64,000 nt of DNA from Paramacrobiotus metropolitanus (lineage: Eukaryota > Tardigrada > Eutardigrada > Parachela > Macrobiotidae), in the NCBI RefSeq assembly GCF_019649055.1, contig NW_026570250.1:930001-994000 (forward strand), in the 5' to 3' direction. The position numbers were made by a program, and so were the translations under genes. Under the pieces are notes generated by a model that saw only the letters and a list, made by a program, of their open reading frames with translations, did not search any database and was not told where the DNA came from. This document shows, one piece after another, positions 1 through 12,532 of this stretch. Numbering within the stretch: the stretch's first letter is position 1; each line of letters begins with the position of its first letter.

Positions 1-3000
1 ATTGTCAAGCCGCTGCCTTGTAATTCATATCTGCGACAGAGTTATGAAATAATTTTAAAGCCTTCTTCAGCGTGATCTGTATATTTATGGATCTGGATTA
101 AAAAGTATTCCACAATATGCTGGAGAAAATCGCAGATTCCACCTAAAACAGTTTATTGCATTGGTAAATATTTTGAGCTAACGGTAAGTACTCATTCAGC
201 ATATTATTGGTGAATGTTTTGAAATCTGTTAATTGACTTAATTCTGAGTATTGAAAGTTTTGTATTATGAGCGTTCAAGACCGTTTAATTATTGTCTCCC
301 AGTGTTTTCTTTTCTAAATAATTGATTTTGTCCTGCAACTGTCTCAGTCTTTCCGCAACAATTGTATCAAACTGCGTATAAAGTAAGAGGTTAACGAATT
401 ACAAGTGCGAATCGGAAGTTTTTTCGCTTTATGACTTCAGCCACCACATAAGTGCTCCACGTGTGTGTGAAAAGTGCCGGGTCAAGTTGTAATATTATGG
501 CGATATGTATACGTGTATGATGTATCTGCCGCATATTGCTACGATTGCTATATAAACGAACCGACCCACTAATTCGCTTGTTACAATTATTTTTGGTATG
601 TTTGTGTTTACGAACGTCAGTGGTGTACAAAATTAAAGCCAGAAAGTATCTTTTAAACGATAAAATACGCTAAAAGACAATAACAACCTAAAATCCGAGA
701 ATCTTTGGTTTTTTATGCTTCCTGTTGCAGAATCTTGATTTCAGATATATTGCTAATGATACATTTTGCTCATAAAATAACAAGCTGCAGTTGTCAAGCT
801 ACGCACTTAATTTAGAATTTTACGCCTACGTCGTACAGTAAGATAACATCAAACTTTTGTAAAACGAAAGGACGCATGATTAATTTTCCTAAATTCTAGC
901 GTACAAGTCAAAAGTGCGCATATATTAATTATATCCACAGTAGATACTTTAGGTTAATCGTTGCCCTGAAGGACGACCGTCGATATTTTTGCGCACCATC
1001 TGACTCTTTAATGAAAGTTTCGCTACTTGTTGGGAGAAAATTTGAACTACAAAACCAAGAAAACTTGTGCTCGTGATCGTGAAGGTACAAATATTGTACC
1101 TAAATGTGCCGCAATATCAGTGAACTGTACTTTTGCCGGTAGATGAGATATACCGCGCATAATCAAGTGCAGTGAGTTCGAGATAGAATTGGATGCACCG
1201 CTGGTCCATTACGGTACTGGTCCGACAGACAGCTTGTACGGTACTTATACAAAATCGGAATGATAGTTATAATAAATATATGAAAATGCGATGAATAACA
1301 ACCGGCATGATCGAAAATTTGCCTGCCAGGCTTTGATTTTCCAACTAGCGAGCGGAAGATCTAGAAGTAAAATTGTTGAATAATGATGGCGTACATCTAA
1401 GGACAGGTTGCAAGTTTGGCGGTCAAAATAGCTGCGGCATCAACATGATTCTTTGGCCGATGCACCTGTCTTCGCGTGAAATTTTGAAAAACTCTACCCA
1501 ATTTGCATCGAATGCTTGGTTCTACAGGTTTATCTTGATACGGCTTTATGTTTTCGTCTTTATCTTACTGACTCTCTGTTAAAAACACTTAAATTTGTGC
1601 TTGGTTATTATCGTAGTCATTTTACATAAAAGCACCTGCAAGTGTGAATACAGAACATGCTCCACGTTATAGAAAGGTAAGGCATATTCACAAATTTTTT
1701 ACACTAGTTAACATGCGTTTCCTTTGAATCTTTGATTACAAAAGTTAAACTGATTAGCAGCTAATGCACAACTGCATACTGTAAACGTTTTTTGCTGTTT
1801 GCACAGTACTCCCAAAATAAACGATCTAGTAAATATACAAGTACCGCATCGAATTGTTTACGGACAGCCGGCACAACCATTGTTACAGTTAAAGGTAAAC
1901 GTTTGTGGTTTTGTTCTTGTACAGCCTTCTGGTTAAATACTTGTACTTGGTTAAATATTGGTTAAATACTGGATACTTGTAGTGTATTCTGGTTAAGTTT
2001 TGTAAACTGCAAAGCTTTTTTCAAACTTGTGCTTTACTTGGAATCGGTGGTTATGTAAGAGTTCGCAATTCCGTAATCAGTTTAGGTTATACATATGTAT
2101 ACATTTTTCCTCTGTATGAGACCGAAGGTTTGCGGCGTATGCCTTAATGAATTAGTTTTTACAAGATTTTCTAAATATATGAACGAAAAATTGGTTGATA
2201 TCTGGATGGCGATGACATACACTTGTTTGCCCACTTGGTTTATGGAATTAAGCGGGTAAACGATACACCGCCGTCATTAGCGGATATGATTTCGAATCAA
2301 AATGCCCCCAACGTTCAATCAAACAGCCACTTCATTTTCTAAAAACAAGATGAGTAATCGCCGTAAACCTTATATGCAAAAATTAAACAGCATTAAAAGC
2401 TGCATATATGACGAAAGTTCCAAGAAGAAATTATTGGCCATATTGTGAATCGCTATATGCATAGATCCCTGGGGCCATTATGCATAAAATCTTTAGTCAG
2501 TTAAGGAAAATCTGAATACTTAGTTCAAAGTGTACTAAGCATGCAATTTTTTATGATTAACCCTACTGTGATGCATACCGGCATTAATCGCGATCCGTTT
2601 GATGTTTATGCATTAGCTGGGGATTCCCAGACGGCCAAATGATCCTTACTTGTTGTACTGCTGCAAAATAACCATTATAAATTGTGCTTCCAAAACTTAC
2701 CCGAGATATACACATCTTGGTTTCGCGTACAGGTATATCATTTATTATTTCCATCAGAACGTGCTCCATCTCACACTTCTGACACTATAAGGATCCGTTT
2801 TCTTATACACCGGTACGATTGATAGAATTAAATTTAATATACGGTAATTGTATAGAGAGCATTTGCTAACCAGGACATAGCTAATTGGTTAAAGATTACG
2901 GCAGTTCGTTTAGTGAACACGCTTATGGAAATACCCCAGATACCGTAACCGTCGATATTCATAATATTAAACTTGCAGTAATTATGCTTATAGTTTTTTG

Positions 3001-5110
3001 CAACCTGTTGCTTTTGCACTTTTAGGTTTTTAGAACTCACAGTTTGCAATGTAAGTTTTTTTGTAGCATGGTGATTTCCTGTTTAACAACGTGTGTTTTA
3101 AAAACGCGTTTAACTGTTAATATCTATATAATAAACCTGTTCCTAAACATTATCAGATGTATTTATTATTATAATAGACGTACCGAAATTATTTTGAAAA
3201 TATTACGTAAGATAAACATGTTCGGCCTAGAAAATGTATTTACTACTATGATAAAACATGGTACGTTTTGGTGTAAATCTTTGTATGTTCAGCTGGGTAC
3301 CAGACTACCCGGTATGCATATGCCTGCGGAACGACAGCATTACCGATATGAAATGCATTACGGGCCAATGACCAATGATGCAAAACGTAAACCATGCAGC
3401 TAGGTAACCTTATTGAAACGTAACGAAGCTTTGCGACTTGTTCATTCGGTGGCTTCTTCGTCTGCCTTACGAGCTGCCGAGATTCCTAAATTTTATGGAA
3501 TATGTATGCATGTTATTGTAGATCAAGTTCTGAATGACCTGTGGGCATTTAGATGATTGCTGTTTATGACAAGCATATTAGTGATCATGATGGAAATTCA
3601 TAGGGAATGCGAAATGGGCACTATTTTTCATGTTTTTCACAGAAAGATCAGGTGTATTATGAGTATCCAACGATTTGCGCTGCGAACTCGTCAGTATGTT
3701 GTTACTATTTGTAGTGAATCCAAACATACATATTCTGAATCATATGTGTACCTTATATTACCCCACGTTGTCACCATTGCGCATTTGACTCTACCTTTAC
3801 TAAAAGAATTTGTACAAACAACGATTAACCATATCCAGCATTAAACTCGTCGTACCCCTTTTTGAGTTTCTTGTGAAAAATGGAGAAACTGTTAATCCAC
3901 TGACTAAAAACATCTAGAAAAAAAACTAAAGGTCACCGCTAGAACCGGCAGAGGTTGGTAATGTTTCTACTTTTTACTCAACTTCGTTATTGGAATTTGG
4001 TTTAGTAAAAACATATGAGGAGGCGCTGAACCAAATATTATTTTATCAATCTCGTAGGAGAGTAAATCAAATAATTATAACAAATCCGGTTGTAATGTTA
4101 TCACTGTGCGAGTAGTGCGAGTAGGAGAACAAAATGTTGTTTTTTTCTCTTTGCAGAATTTTATATTCTGATAGTGTTAAAGTTATAATTATGATTATGG
4201 TAACAGTCGTACATGTAGATTCTTAAGACGAAGCAGTGATGCGTTCAGTGGAAACAAACACATTTACGGCACTGCAACATCGTCACTGCGCTTAAAGCCG
4301 CGTGCATGGAGAAAGTCAGGATTTTGGCAGGTGGTTTGTAATAATTTCCTTCAAAAGATATTAATCACAGACAATTTTGCATTTTATGATGGTAGTTTTG
4401 CGGTGTCTTCTTTTAATCTTGAAGCAAAACATTCCATTTGGCACACATGCTTCGCTTGTCATAGTGGAAAACGGATACGGTAGAGATCCTGTAAATCCAT
4501 TTATGATAATTAATGGTACAATATGCAGCTGTATGCGCTACTCTAGGCTGCACTGTATTACAGCAGCAACAAATATGCTGCTCGTAGCTGTGTGACCAAT
4601 GTACGCCAATACGTAATCTCTGAAGTACTCATCGGTTGGAAATTTTGATATGGATCATTTTCCAAATTAATTCGCAAATCAAAACTTTGAGCCGGCACCT
4701 ACTACGACTTACGAGTAGTCTTTCGGCAAAAGTATGGATCACTCTTTTCAAGGAGATCGATCGAGAGCTCAGTACAAGCATTGGCATTGTTAATATTATA
4801 TCAAATAATTATTATGACTGCACAGTCTGCACTTAAAAATCTGATACGATTAACAGTAAATAATATCATGCTGCTTGGTTTTCCGCAGTGGTGACCGAAC
4901 CGCCGTCGTTCCCGTCGATATGATTGTCCGGGAAAGTTGATGTTTTGGAAACCTCATTTTTCTTCCTGTTGTTTTGTTATCATCAGTTGGACATAGAAAC
5001 ATAACGGTATTCCACCGGATGTTCTTCGGGGTCGCGCTGCGACTCGAGGGGCCGGAAGTGGAACGTGGGACAGATTTTGAAGGGTGCCATAGACAGGGCG
5101 CTGCAGACCA
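1..5110. other. AT-rich stretch with no recognisable gene
   Basis: No open frame here resembles a known family. The frames are short, AT-driven and low in complexity, and no chain of phase-compatible exons could be built on either strand. The last 150-200 bases become GC-richer toward the POU gene and may be its 5' untranslated region. A short run of TGGTTAAATA-like words recurs at about 1930-1990. I see no tRNA-like cloverleaf. Confidence 0.5.
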
Positions 5111-8100
5111 ATGTCGACAGTGGCAATTATGGCAGAACGCGAAATGCTCAAGAAGGACTTTCCGGAGGGAGAGTACATGTCCGGCAGCGGCAGTCATCGG
5201 CGCTCACCCGCCGTCGACCATGTTCACCGCCGGCACACTGCACCTCCCGTGCGCACGCATCACTACCACCAGCACCACCACAAAGGTCACCACTATCCGA
5301 CCAGCCATCCCTACGCGATGCGGCACACCCCCCGAGGCAGCGCTCCGACCGGAAGCAGCAGCCGTGACTCACCGTCCTCCCGGTCATCCAGTTCCCCCTC
5401 CACGGACACTGCCGCCATGGGCGGCAGCCATCTTCGCAATCATTCACAGACCACTGCTCAATTCCCGCCCCAGACCCCGTCGGCCGTCGCGTCTTCCTCA
5501 AGCAAACGACCAAAGCGCTCACCGCCTGCCGGCGAATACAGTCGGCAGGATGCTGAGTCCCCCGCCAATCTCTCCACATCTACCTCCTCATTCCCGTATG
5601 ATCGCACTAGCAACACCAGTGGCAGTGTAATCCACTCGGCCAACACTCACCGGTCGCCGTCCGCCGAGCCGGCCGTCCGCTCAGGGTCCGATTCCCCACC
5701 CGCCGTTGCTCAAGCGCTGCATGCCGGGCTGTCCGCCGCTGGACACCAGCCCACGCCCAGCCTTCCCACTAATCCCGAACTGGCTAACGTCCTCTTGGCC
5801 ATGTATAAAGCTCAAGAAGCGGCAATACGCAACCAACTCGCTCAGGTACGTAGTACGTTCCTAATCGACATTTACTTATATAATATTGAAAATAACATTT
5901 TTATAATAATTCTATATAAATATAGTTTTCCTAATATTACTTTGATTGCTAAAAAAATCAGGGCTTATCAGCTGTTGGCGACTTGGCGGAGGTTGACTTT
6001 CTCACACTTTTTCCCTGTGTGTTTTTTACGGTCGTTGTTGTACACCGCAGTGCCAACAACTTCTAATCAGAGCATGCAAATCTATCATTCGCTGATCAGC
6101 TGCCGTGGTTCGTTTATCGGTTATGCAATCGGACCCGGGATGGCATACTTCCGGTAATAACAAATCCACCATTAAGAAATCATCCGTAGTACGCAGAAAG
6201 TGCAATATTTGCATCTGATTAGGGCACACTTGATTAGAGCAGCTTCAATGGTTATTTACATTCTGCAATGTCACTTAAGGACAGCTAGATTAGCCAGGCA
6301 AAAGGCATGATTACTGCGACATACCGTGAATGAGTCGGCAGATTTTATTATTTTAACATCCAGATTTTGCAAAAGCGCAGAATATGGTAAATTCTGTTTT
6401 GTTTTTTTGTAAAATTTTTCATACTTCAAATCTCTGATATGCGATAATGTACTAGACTACTAGTACACAAAATAATACGCCCTTCAACGAAGTAAGTACT
6501 TACGTAACTGTCAGTTAAATAGGATGCGTGGTGGTAGGTTCACTTGGTGATCATGTGCGTCACAATCAGTTCATGCGTCAGGTGTTAGTTGACGTCATCA
6601 AACAACGTCATCAAACCAAAACCAGCGGCCAGTGCGCTGTTTGACGATGTTTGTGAGCTTGCGCACCAGTCCCATCGCTGCGACAAGTACCCGAGCTGTG
6701 CAGTCATTAAATACTAAAATTGCGCTGTTTTTTTCGCTTTCTTAAATAAAATATGATGCAGTAATTATTAATTTTATTTTTCGTACTGTATTCCACATCG
6801 GTCTTCTAAATATTTCAGATGCCAACCGGCAGTTCATCGGTTACGATGCCCACACCAACCATGGAGCAGCTCTTCATGCTGCAACAAGCGTGGAGCGCCG
6901 GCCAGTTCGTCCCTAACCTCAACCCAATGCTGCCGTTCATGATGGCGTCACAGGTTCGTCTCGGTTTTGCCCCTCGGAAATTTCACGCTGTAGTAAAAAT
7001 TCCCAACGTGCAGGTTATGCCGGGAGCTGCCGCCTTCTCCGCCCTGTCACCCGACACGTTTGCTCATAATGCGGCCAAACGCCGTTCCACCAACGACTCC
7101 CCCACCTCTTCGGCCGTCATCTCCCCGTCGCCGTCGCGCGACGCCTCCCTATCGCGCAGTCCCTCTCCGACCGCCCATCTGTCCGCCGGTGGCGGCGCTG
7201 ACCGTCAGTATTCGCACGGCCGCCATAGCCGAGCGGGGCCAGTGTACCGGTCCAGCAGCGGCGGAATGAACGGATCGGGCGTGGTCACGGTGGCAGAGTC
7301 GTTGAATGGGTTGCGCCGGTCGCGCAGTCCGGGCCGCAGCGAGTCGCCCTACAGTCCCCACATCATTCCGCGCAGCCCCGGCCGGCATCGCGTCAATTCG
7401 CTGACGCAGCAGCGGCAGGGCGGCATGCCGACGCTGCCGAAAACCGTGCTGCAAGCGCGACAGTTTCAACATTCCACGACGCATTTGTCCGGGGCGGGGA
7501 GCCGCGCGCGGGATGCGCAGGACGCACAGGACCAGATGCTGGATTTGGAGGAGCTGGAGCAGTTTGCCAAATCGTTCAAACAACGGCGGATTAAATTAGG
7601 TGGGCCCTCTTTAAATTTGGAATTTCTTTACAGTCTCGATTCAGAAAGCCCATTTATGCTTGGATTATGATAACCTAATATAAGCAAAGCTACTTGAATT
7701 CATTTATTGGTTACTGTTTTGGTTTTTTTTCGTTTTGCGTAGTTGTATGCCTTTTTTTACTTCGTTATTGTTTTTGCAGTTTGAAAAATCGATTTCATAG
7801 TGCTTAATAATCCACAATCGAAAATTGGATTTTGCATTTGCATTGCATTTTTGCTTGTGGATTTTTTTGTAACCTCTGGAGCACGACGTTTATCAGAAAC
7901 TTTAGGATTTTTTAAGATCTGGTGATTCTTGCACGTTCGAACTGCAAGTACGTTGCAGTTCAATGGTAGATACTGGGCAGATTATATGACATTGTGTCTT
8001 CTGTTTTAGATTTCTTATAATACGTATCACGCAAGTTCATGCTTGCATTTGCACCCTTTTTGTTTCTGACAGGATGTTCCGTGTTTTACAGTATGTACGA

Positions 8101-8681
8101 CTTATGACAAATTGGCGCTGTTCTTAGGGTTTACACAAGGTGATGTGGGATTGGCCATGGGAAAACTATACGGCAATGACTTCAGCCAGACTACCATTTC
8201 CCGTTTTGAGGCATTGAATTTGAGCTTCAAGAACATGTGCAAACTAAAACCATTGCTGCAGAAATGGCTGGAGGATGCTGAAAACGCCAGCCGGCATGGC
8301 GGAACGTTGGTGTACACAAATCCAGCACCGCCCGCTATTGAGAATATTGGACGACGGCGTAAGAAGCGGACCAGTATTGAGACCAATGTGCGGACGAATC
8401 TGGAGCGAGCATTCCTGCTGAATCCCAAGCCGACCTCCGAGGAAATTGCTACCATTTCCCATAATTTACAGATGGAGCGGGAGGTGGTGCGGGTGTGGTT
8501 CTGTAATCGACGACAGAAAGAAAAGCGCATTAATCCGTCATCGGCAGCGGCCATGAGTTCGCCGTCGCATCCGGATTCACCGGATGATACTGCTCATAAT
8601 CGGCATTCGGGTAGTCGTTCGCGCTCAGTATCCCCGGTTGCTCAATCAACGGACCAAGAATTTAATCAACCGCTGCAATAA
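5111..8681 (+). CDS. nub: Class II POU-homeodomain transcription factor (nubbin/pdm, Oct-1/Oct-2 type)
   Basis: Nuclear factor that binds octamer-like DNA through two linked domains. Exons are 5111-5845, 6819-6953, 7014-7599 and 8128-8681; all phases agree and the product is about 669 aa. The first 460 residues are low-complexity Ser/Pro/His-rich. The POU-specific domain starts near residue 464 ([19 protein letters not shown]), is interrupted by the last intron in the second base position of a Gly codon, and runs to about 537. A 23-residue linker follows, then the homeodomain at about 561-620 with the recognition-helix core [16 protein letters not shown]. The match to vertebrate Oct-1 and fly nubbin/pdm2 is nearly word for word in both domains, so the class assignment is firm. 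The start at 5111 is the first ATG of the open frame, but an upstream exon is possible. The 60-bp intron 6954-7013 is in frame without stops, so a 689-aa form may exist. Confidence 0.93.
5846..6818 (+). other. Intron 1 of the POU gene
   Basis: The donor follows a CAG codon (CAG|GTACGT) and the acceptor is TATTTCAG before ATGCCAACC. About 970 bp, AT-rich, with no exon-like frame. A GC-richer patch at about 6540-6700 contains repeated CGTCATCAAA words and could be regulatory, which is inference only. Confidence 0.8.
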
Positions 8682-9798
8682 TCTAATCCGTATTATTTCG
8701 TGTTGATTTGTTGTTTGTTTTTGGATGCGTGGATGTGGAGATTGCCGTTTTTTTGCCGGTGTCAAGAATAGCCGACCGAATGGGGCTTGGATGACCTTTG
8801 CCTTCACACGGTGGATATGAAATACATTCAGCACTGCTTCGCAGAAGAACTGAGCCATTTACGTGTGCCTTGTATTAGGAGTTTCCTGTGTGTTGTGTTT
8901 TGTCTGTAATTCAGTGTATTGCATGTTTTGTTGTAGTGTTCGTTTCTGTCTTGTTCGTTGTCTTTTGCCTAGAACAATATCGGTATTAAGTGTTGCAGGA
9001 TGGTAGATGATTATTATGAAAATATAGACGGGATCTGAGTAATGTTCCCGACAGGATTCGGTCTTTACGGTGACGTTTGGTTTGTCTGTTTATATCACGT
9101 AATTGTGATGGGTCCGTGGCTTAGAACTAGTATTCAATTAAGTGTGGTGCAGCATAATTTTATGTCTACTGTTGAATGTTTGTCATTCCTGCGGGTACAG
9201 GCGGTTTACTTTTTGCGAGATAATTCGTATGTCAAATCTCTATTTTCCGCATTAGTTAATTAAATTTTTAAAAGTCTGGACCCGCTGCTATAATTGACCG
9301 AAGAATCAGTTTTACACGAATGACGAAGAAAATTCCAGAACCGTTATCATTATCAGCTACTCTAATTTGCAAATGTACACTGACAAAAGGCCCATGCATA
9401 AAACTGCAAAAAATTCGGTAAATTTCTCTTCTCCTGACACAGTTCTACTTATTATAGTTGCAGGTGTAAGGTGTTGCACATAATAAATCCAAGCAAAACC
9501 AGAAAACTTTATTCCACGACCCACGTTACAGTGACCACAAATGCGCATTAACAGGCGCAGTTTACGACCATGAGAACTGCAGCAAAAACGCTTTGTGAAG
9601 TTGTAAACTGTACAAAATTCGAACGTCATAACCTGAAGTTTTACCAGAAGAACCGCCAGTCATAACTGATAAAAAGAATCAGAAAGGAACCCAAAACTGT
9701 TCAAATCGGAATTAAGTCAATTTAATATTGTTAGTGCTTATTCGTAATACTGGGATTCAGCCCTGCCAGACATGGCACAGCACCGACATCAGGCACCG
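8682..9798. other. Convergent intergenic region between the POU gene and Cdc45
   Basis: It holds the two 3' ends. An AATAAA on the plus strand at 9482-9487 and a minus-strand AATAAA at 9508-9513 are candidate polyadenylation signals for the POU gene and Cdc45 respectively. If both are used, the transcripts overlap slightly tail to tail. No coding frame is recognised. Confidence 0.4.
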
Positions 9799-12532
9799 TT
9801 AATCATCGAAATCCGCTTCAAAATTTTCTTGCTCTTCAGCCTCTGTCGCCTTTTCTACCAACATTGCTTTAGCTTGCCGTTCTTTCGTTCGTTTAATGCG
9901 TTCACTGCGTTCTTTGACTAACGTCTCGAATTCCGTGGTGTCTTGATCCATGAATCGGTACACCATATGCTCCATGAAAAGCTGCTTCCCAGCTTTAGGG
10001 ATTCTCACCAAAAACTTCTCAAACGAATCACGATGCATCTCCACTCCCGATGACGCCGCTGCCCGGTCGAAAAGAGTTCCCATGGAGTTCTTTATAGTCT
10101 CCGGTTCCCACGGCGGCAGTCCGACCAGGTAAAGGTAATCGCTAACTTCGCCCGCTGTCGAAAACATTTCCGCGATGAGGACGAAAGAAAGAGAACGAAT
10201 CTTCTTCCCCTTCTGGTTCATCACGTAGCAGCGCTGGAGGTAATGTGCCAAGGGGATCAACACTTCAGGACAACCAATGTAACGGATGCCGTCCGTTGAG
10301 AGATTGAGGTTCCCCAAGGAAGCCTACAGCAATAAATTAAGCAGATCTAATCAAAACTAAGCTTGCTACAACGCTATACACTGCTGCTTAACTCTACTAA
10401 TTTACAGAAAAAGGGCGCTAAAACCAAACATAGCGAGAACAAGGTAAATAAAATAGCCTAATTTTCGTTTCCACAGTCTTTATTTATTACCATAGATATA
10501 CCTGGAAAAAACAACCATGAACACCGGTAAACAGTTTTTCCTGGATAGCACTCTTGACGAATTCCCGTATAACCATCAACTGTTGTTTCCCCAGATCTAA
10601 CGCCGCGTCTAAACGGTAAAGATGGCGTGGATCAAGGATATCCAGCGCCTGGTGAAAGTTATCTTTCGAAGAATGCTGCTCACGGACCGTCAAACACGCA
10701 AACAATCCCAGCGCCAAATCACAGATCTGCAAAATCAAATTCCAATTCAAAAAGCAAGGTTTTACTGCTAAAAATACAAAACCAACAATGTAGTAAAATA
10801 TGATCGCCTAATCCCTACTACAGCAAGGAAGCTTGCAGTTAGACTGATTGATTACACCGGAAACCATCACAATCGTGGCGTAAAGAATAAAACCGCACGG
10901 CATATACCTGAAACTTCTGATTAAATGCATAGGATGCTATAAAGGTCGGCTGGATGACTTCCGGGATATCGTGTTTATCCGCCTTCTCCTTAAACCAGTC
11001 TAAGAGACTATTTCGCACCGTCATATCCATGGATGCATCATTGTAGTTCATCCGGCACTGCGACAATGACAATCCCATATCCACCAAAAAGTCCTGCAGA
11101 TTACGCTGTCCCTGCTCTTCCCAGGGCCGGAAAGTAGCGGTAGTATAGGGAGTATGACTAAGGCTCTCAAACACCGACCACTGGCGGTAGAAATGCAGCG
11201 CCAGGTCCCTGGTGTAGGAGATACGCAGGGTCTGCTTGTTATTGGCGTCGACACGGTGCAGGAGACGGATTATATGGCCTTGCAACGCTGCACTCTCCTA
11301 AACAAGCAAATAAAGCCACAACATATAATGGTATGTTAAGCGTTTCTCATATTGAAGACATAAAGATAAAAATGCATGAAAAATAATTCTCTACAGTGCA
11401 ATTCCTTTGGGAAAAAAACATTAAAGATGATATTATTATTTCTACGTGCATATGCACTTCCCTGTTCCAGAGCATACTTCTTCTGCGAAAACGGTAAAGT
11501 TTAACTGAAAATACATGCATAAAAGAAATATAACCGGAAACACGTACCTACAAGAAAATTCCATTAAAAAATTCTTTTTCGAAAAACATAACTCCACCAT
11601 AATTTTAACCAATTTTGCAGGCAACGCAAGTAATCCTTTAAGCAATTTAGCATCCAGTGCTACGCATTATCTGGCTAACAGCGAAAAATTTCGTCACTAT
11701 TCGCGAACCTCTTGGAAAACCTTACCGTAACGAAATCACTCTTGAGGATCCTCTTCTGCATGTACATATCACAGATTCCCGCCAGCGCCCACAAAAATAA
11801 ATTAACATCGTCTTTATTGAGCATGTAGGCCAAATCGAACATTTTCAATGCAGACGACCGCTCATGCCAGGCGTTCTTGTAGTACACCTTGCGCCAGCGG
11901 TCCGCTCGCTTCTCCCATTCCTTTAAAGTCTTTTTACTCCACTGCTTATACATTCGCACATCTTCCTCCCGCTGCGTCTCCTTATTCAACTTCTTAACGA
12001 AATACACGTCGCCCCGCTCGATCATCTCGTACTCAAAATCGGAGCGCTCGGAATCGCGTACGGGATAGTCTGTTTTCTCTTCGTCGCCCCGACGATACAC
12101 GTCCTCGAAGACGGGCGCCGAGGGCACGAAGAAATTATCGGTGAGGATGTAGACGCTCTGCCCGTACAGATTGGACACGTGGATGGGCCGATGCGTGTCG
12201 ATGACGTACAGGCGAACATGATCGCGAGGACGCAGGAGTTTAGCCAGATTCTCCGTGGCTCCGCAGTTGATCAGGATCACATTGTGAACGTCCTTGCCAT
12301 GGACTTTGACGGCCTCCTGGATCTCCGTCATATTGGTGCATATGACCAGAGAATAGTGGATCTGATCGCATGTCAGCAGATGGAGAAAGATTTTCAAGGC
12401 ACACAGAGCGTCCACATCAGCAGCGCACAAGATCAAATTGCGTTTTTGTTCACCACTGCGACTGCTACGCAGCAGACGATTGTAAAACCGTGTGCACAGG
12501 CTCTCCTGATCGACTGCGCTATCTATCAACAT
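9799..12532 (-). CDS. CDC45: Cdc45, replicative helicase (CMG) subunit
   Basis: Cdc45 joins MCM2-7 and GINS to form the CMG helicase at nuclear replication forks. In minus-strand order the exons are 12532-11726, 11297-10908, 10726-10502 and 10323-9799, all joined in phase 0, giving about 648 aa. The start is the first ATG after an in-frame stop. The N-terminal degenerate DHH-phosphoesterase fold is visible: CAADVDALCALKIF, then NVILINCGA, then DTHRP. A charged Glu/Lys/Arg-rich segment follows at about residues 165-235, in the place of the family's acidic loop. The C-terminal part matches animal Cdc45 throughout, for example SYTRDLALHFYRQWSVFESL and RNLQDFLVDMGLSL. Vertebrate Cdc45 is 566 aa; the extra length is spread over the N-terminal extension, the charged insertion and the acidic C-terminal tail (EEQENFEADFDD). 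It is divergent from the SLC12 gene, with 1.6 kb between the two starts. Confidence 0.95.

Noticed and set aside
3044-3403. 119-codon plus-strand frame in the left AT-rich region
   Set aside because: Composition is AT-driven (Ile, Asn, Tyr, Lys), with no domain and no exon partners.
5148-5579. Minus-strand and alternate-frame openings over the first POU exon
   Set aside because: GC-rich low-complexity DNA opens several frames; only the 5111 frame splices onward into the POU domain.
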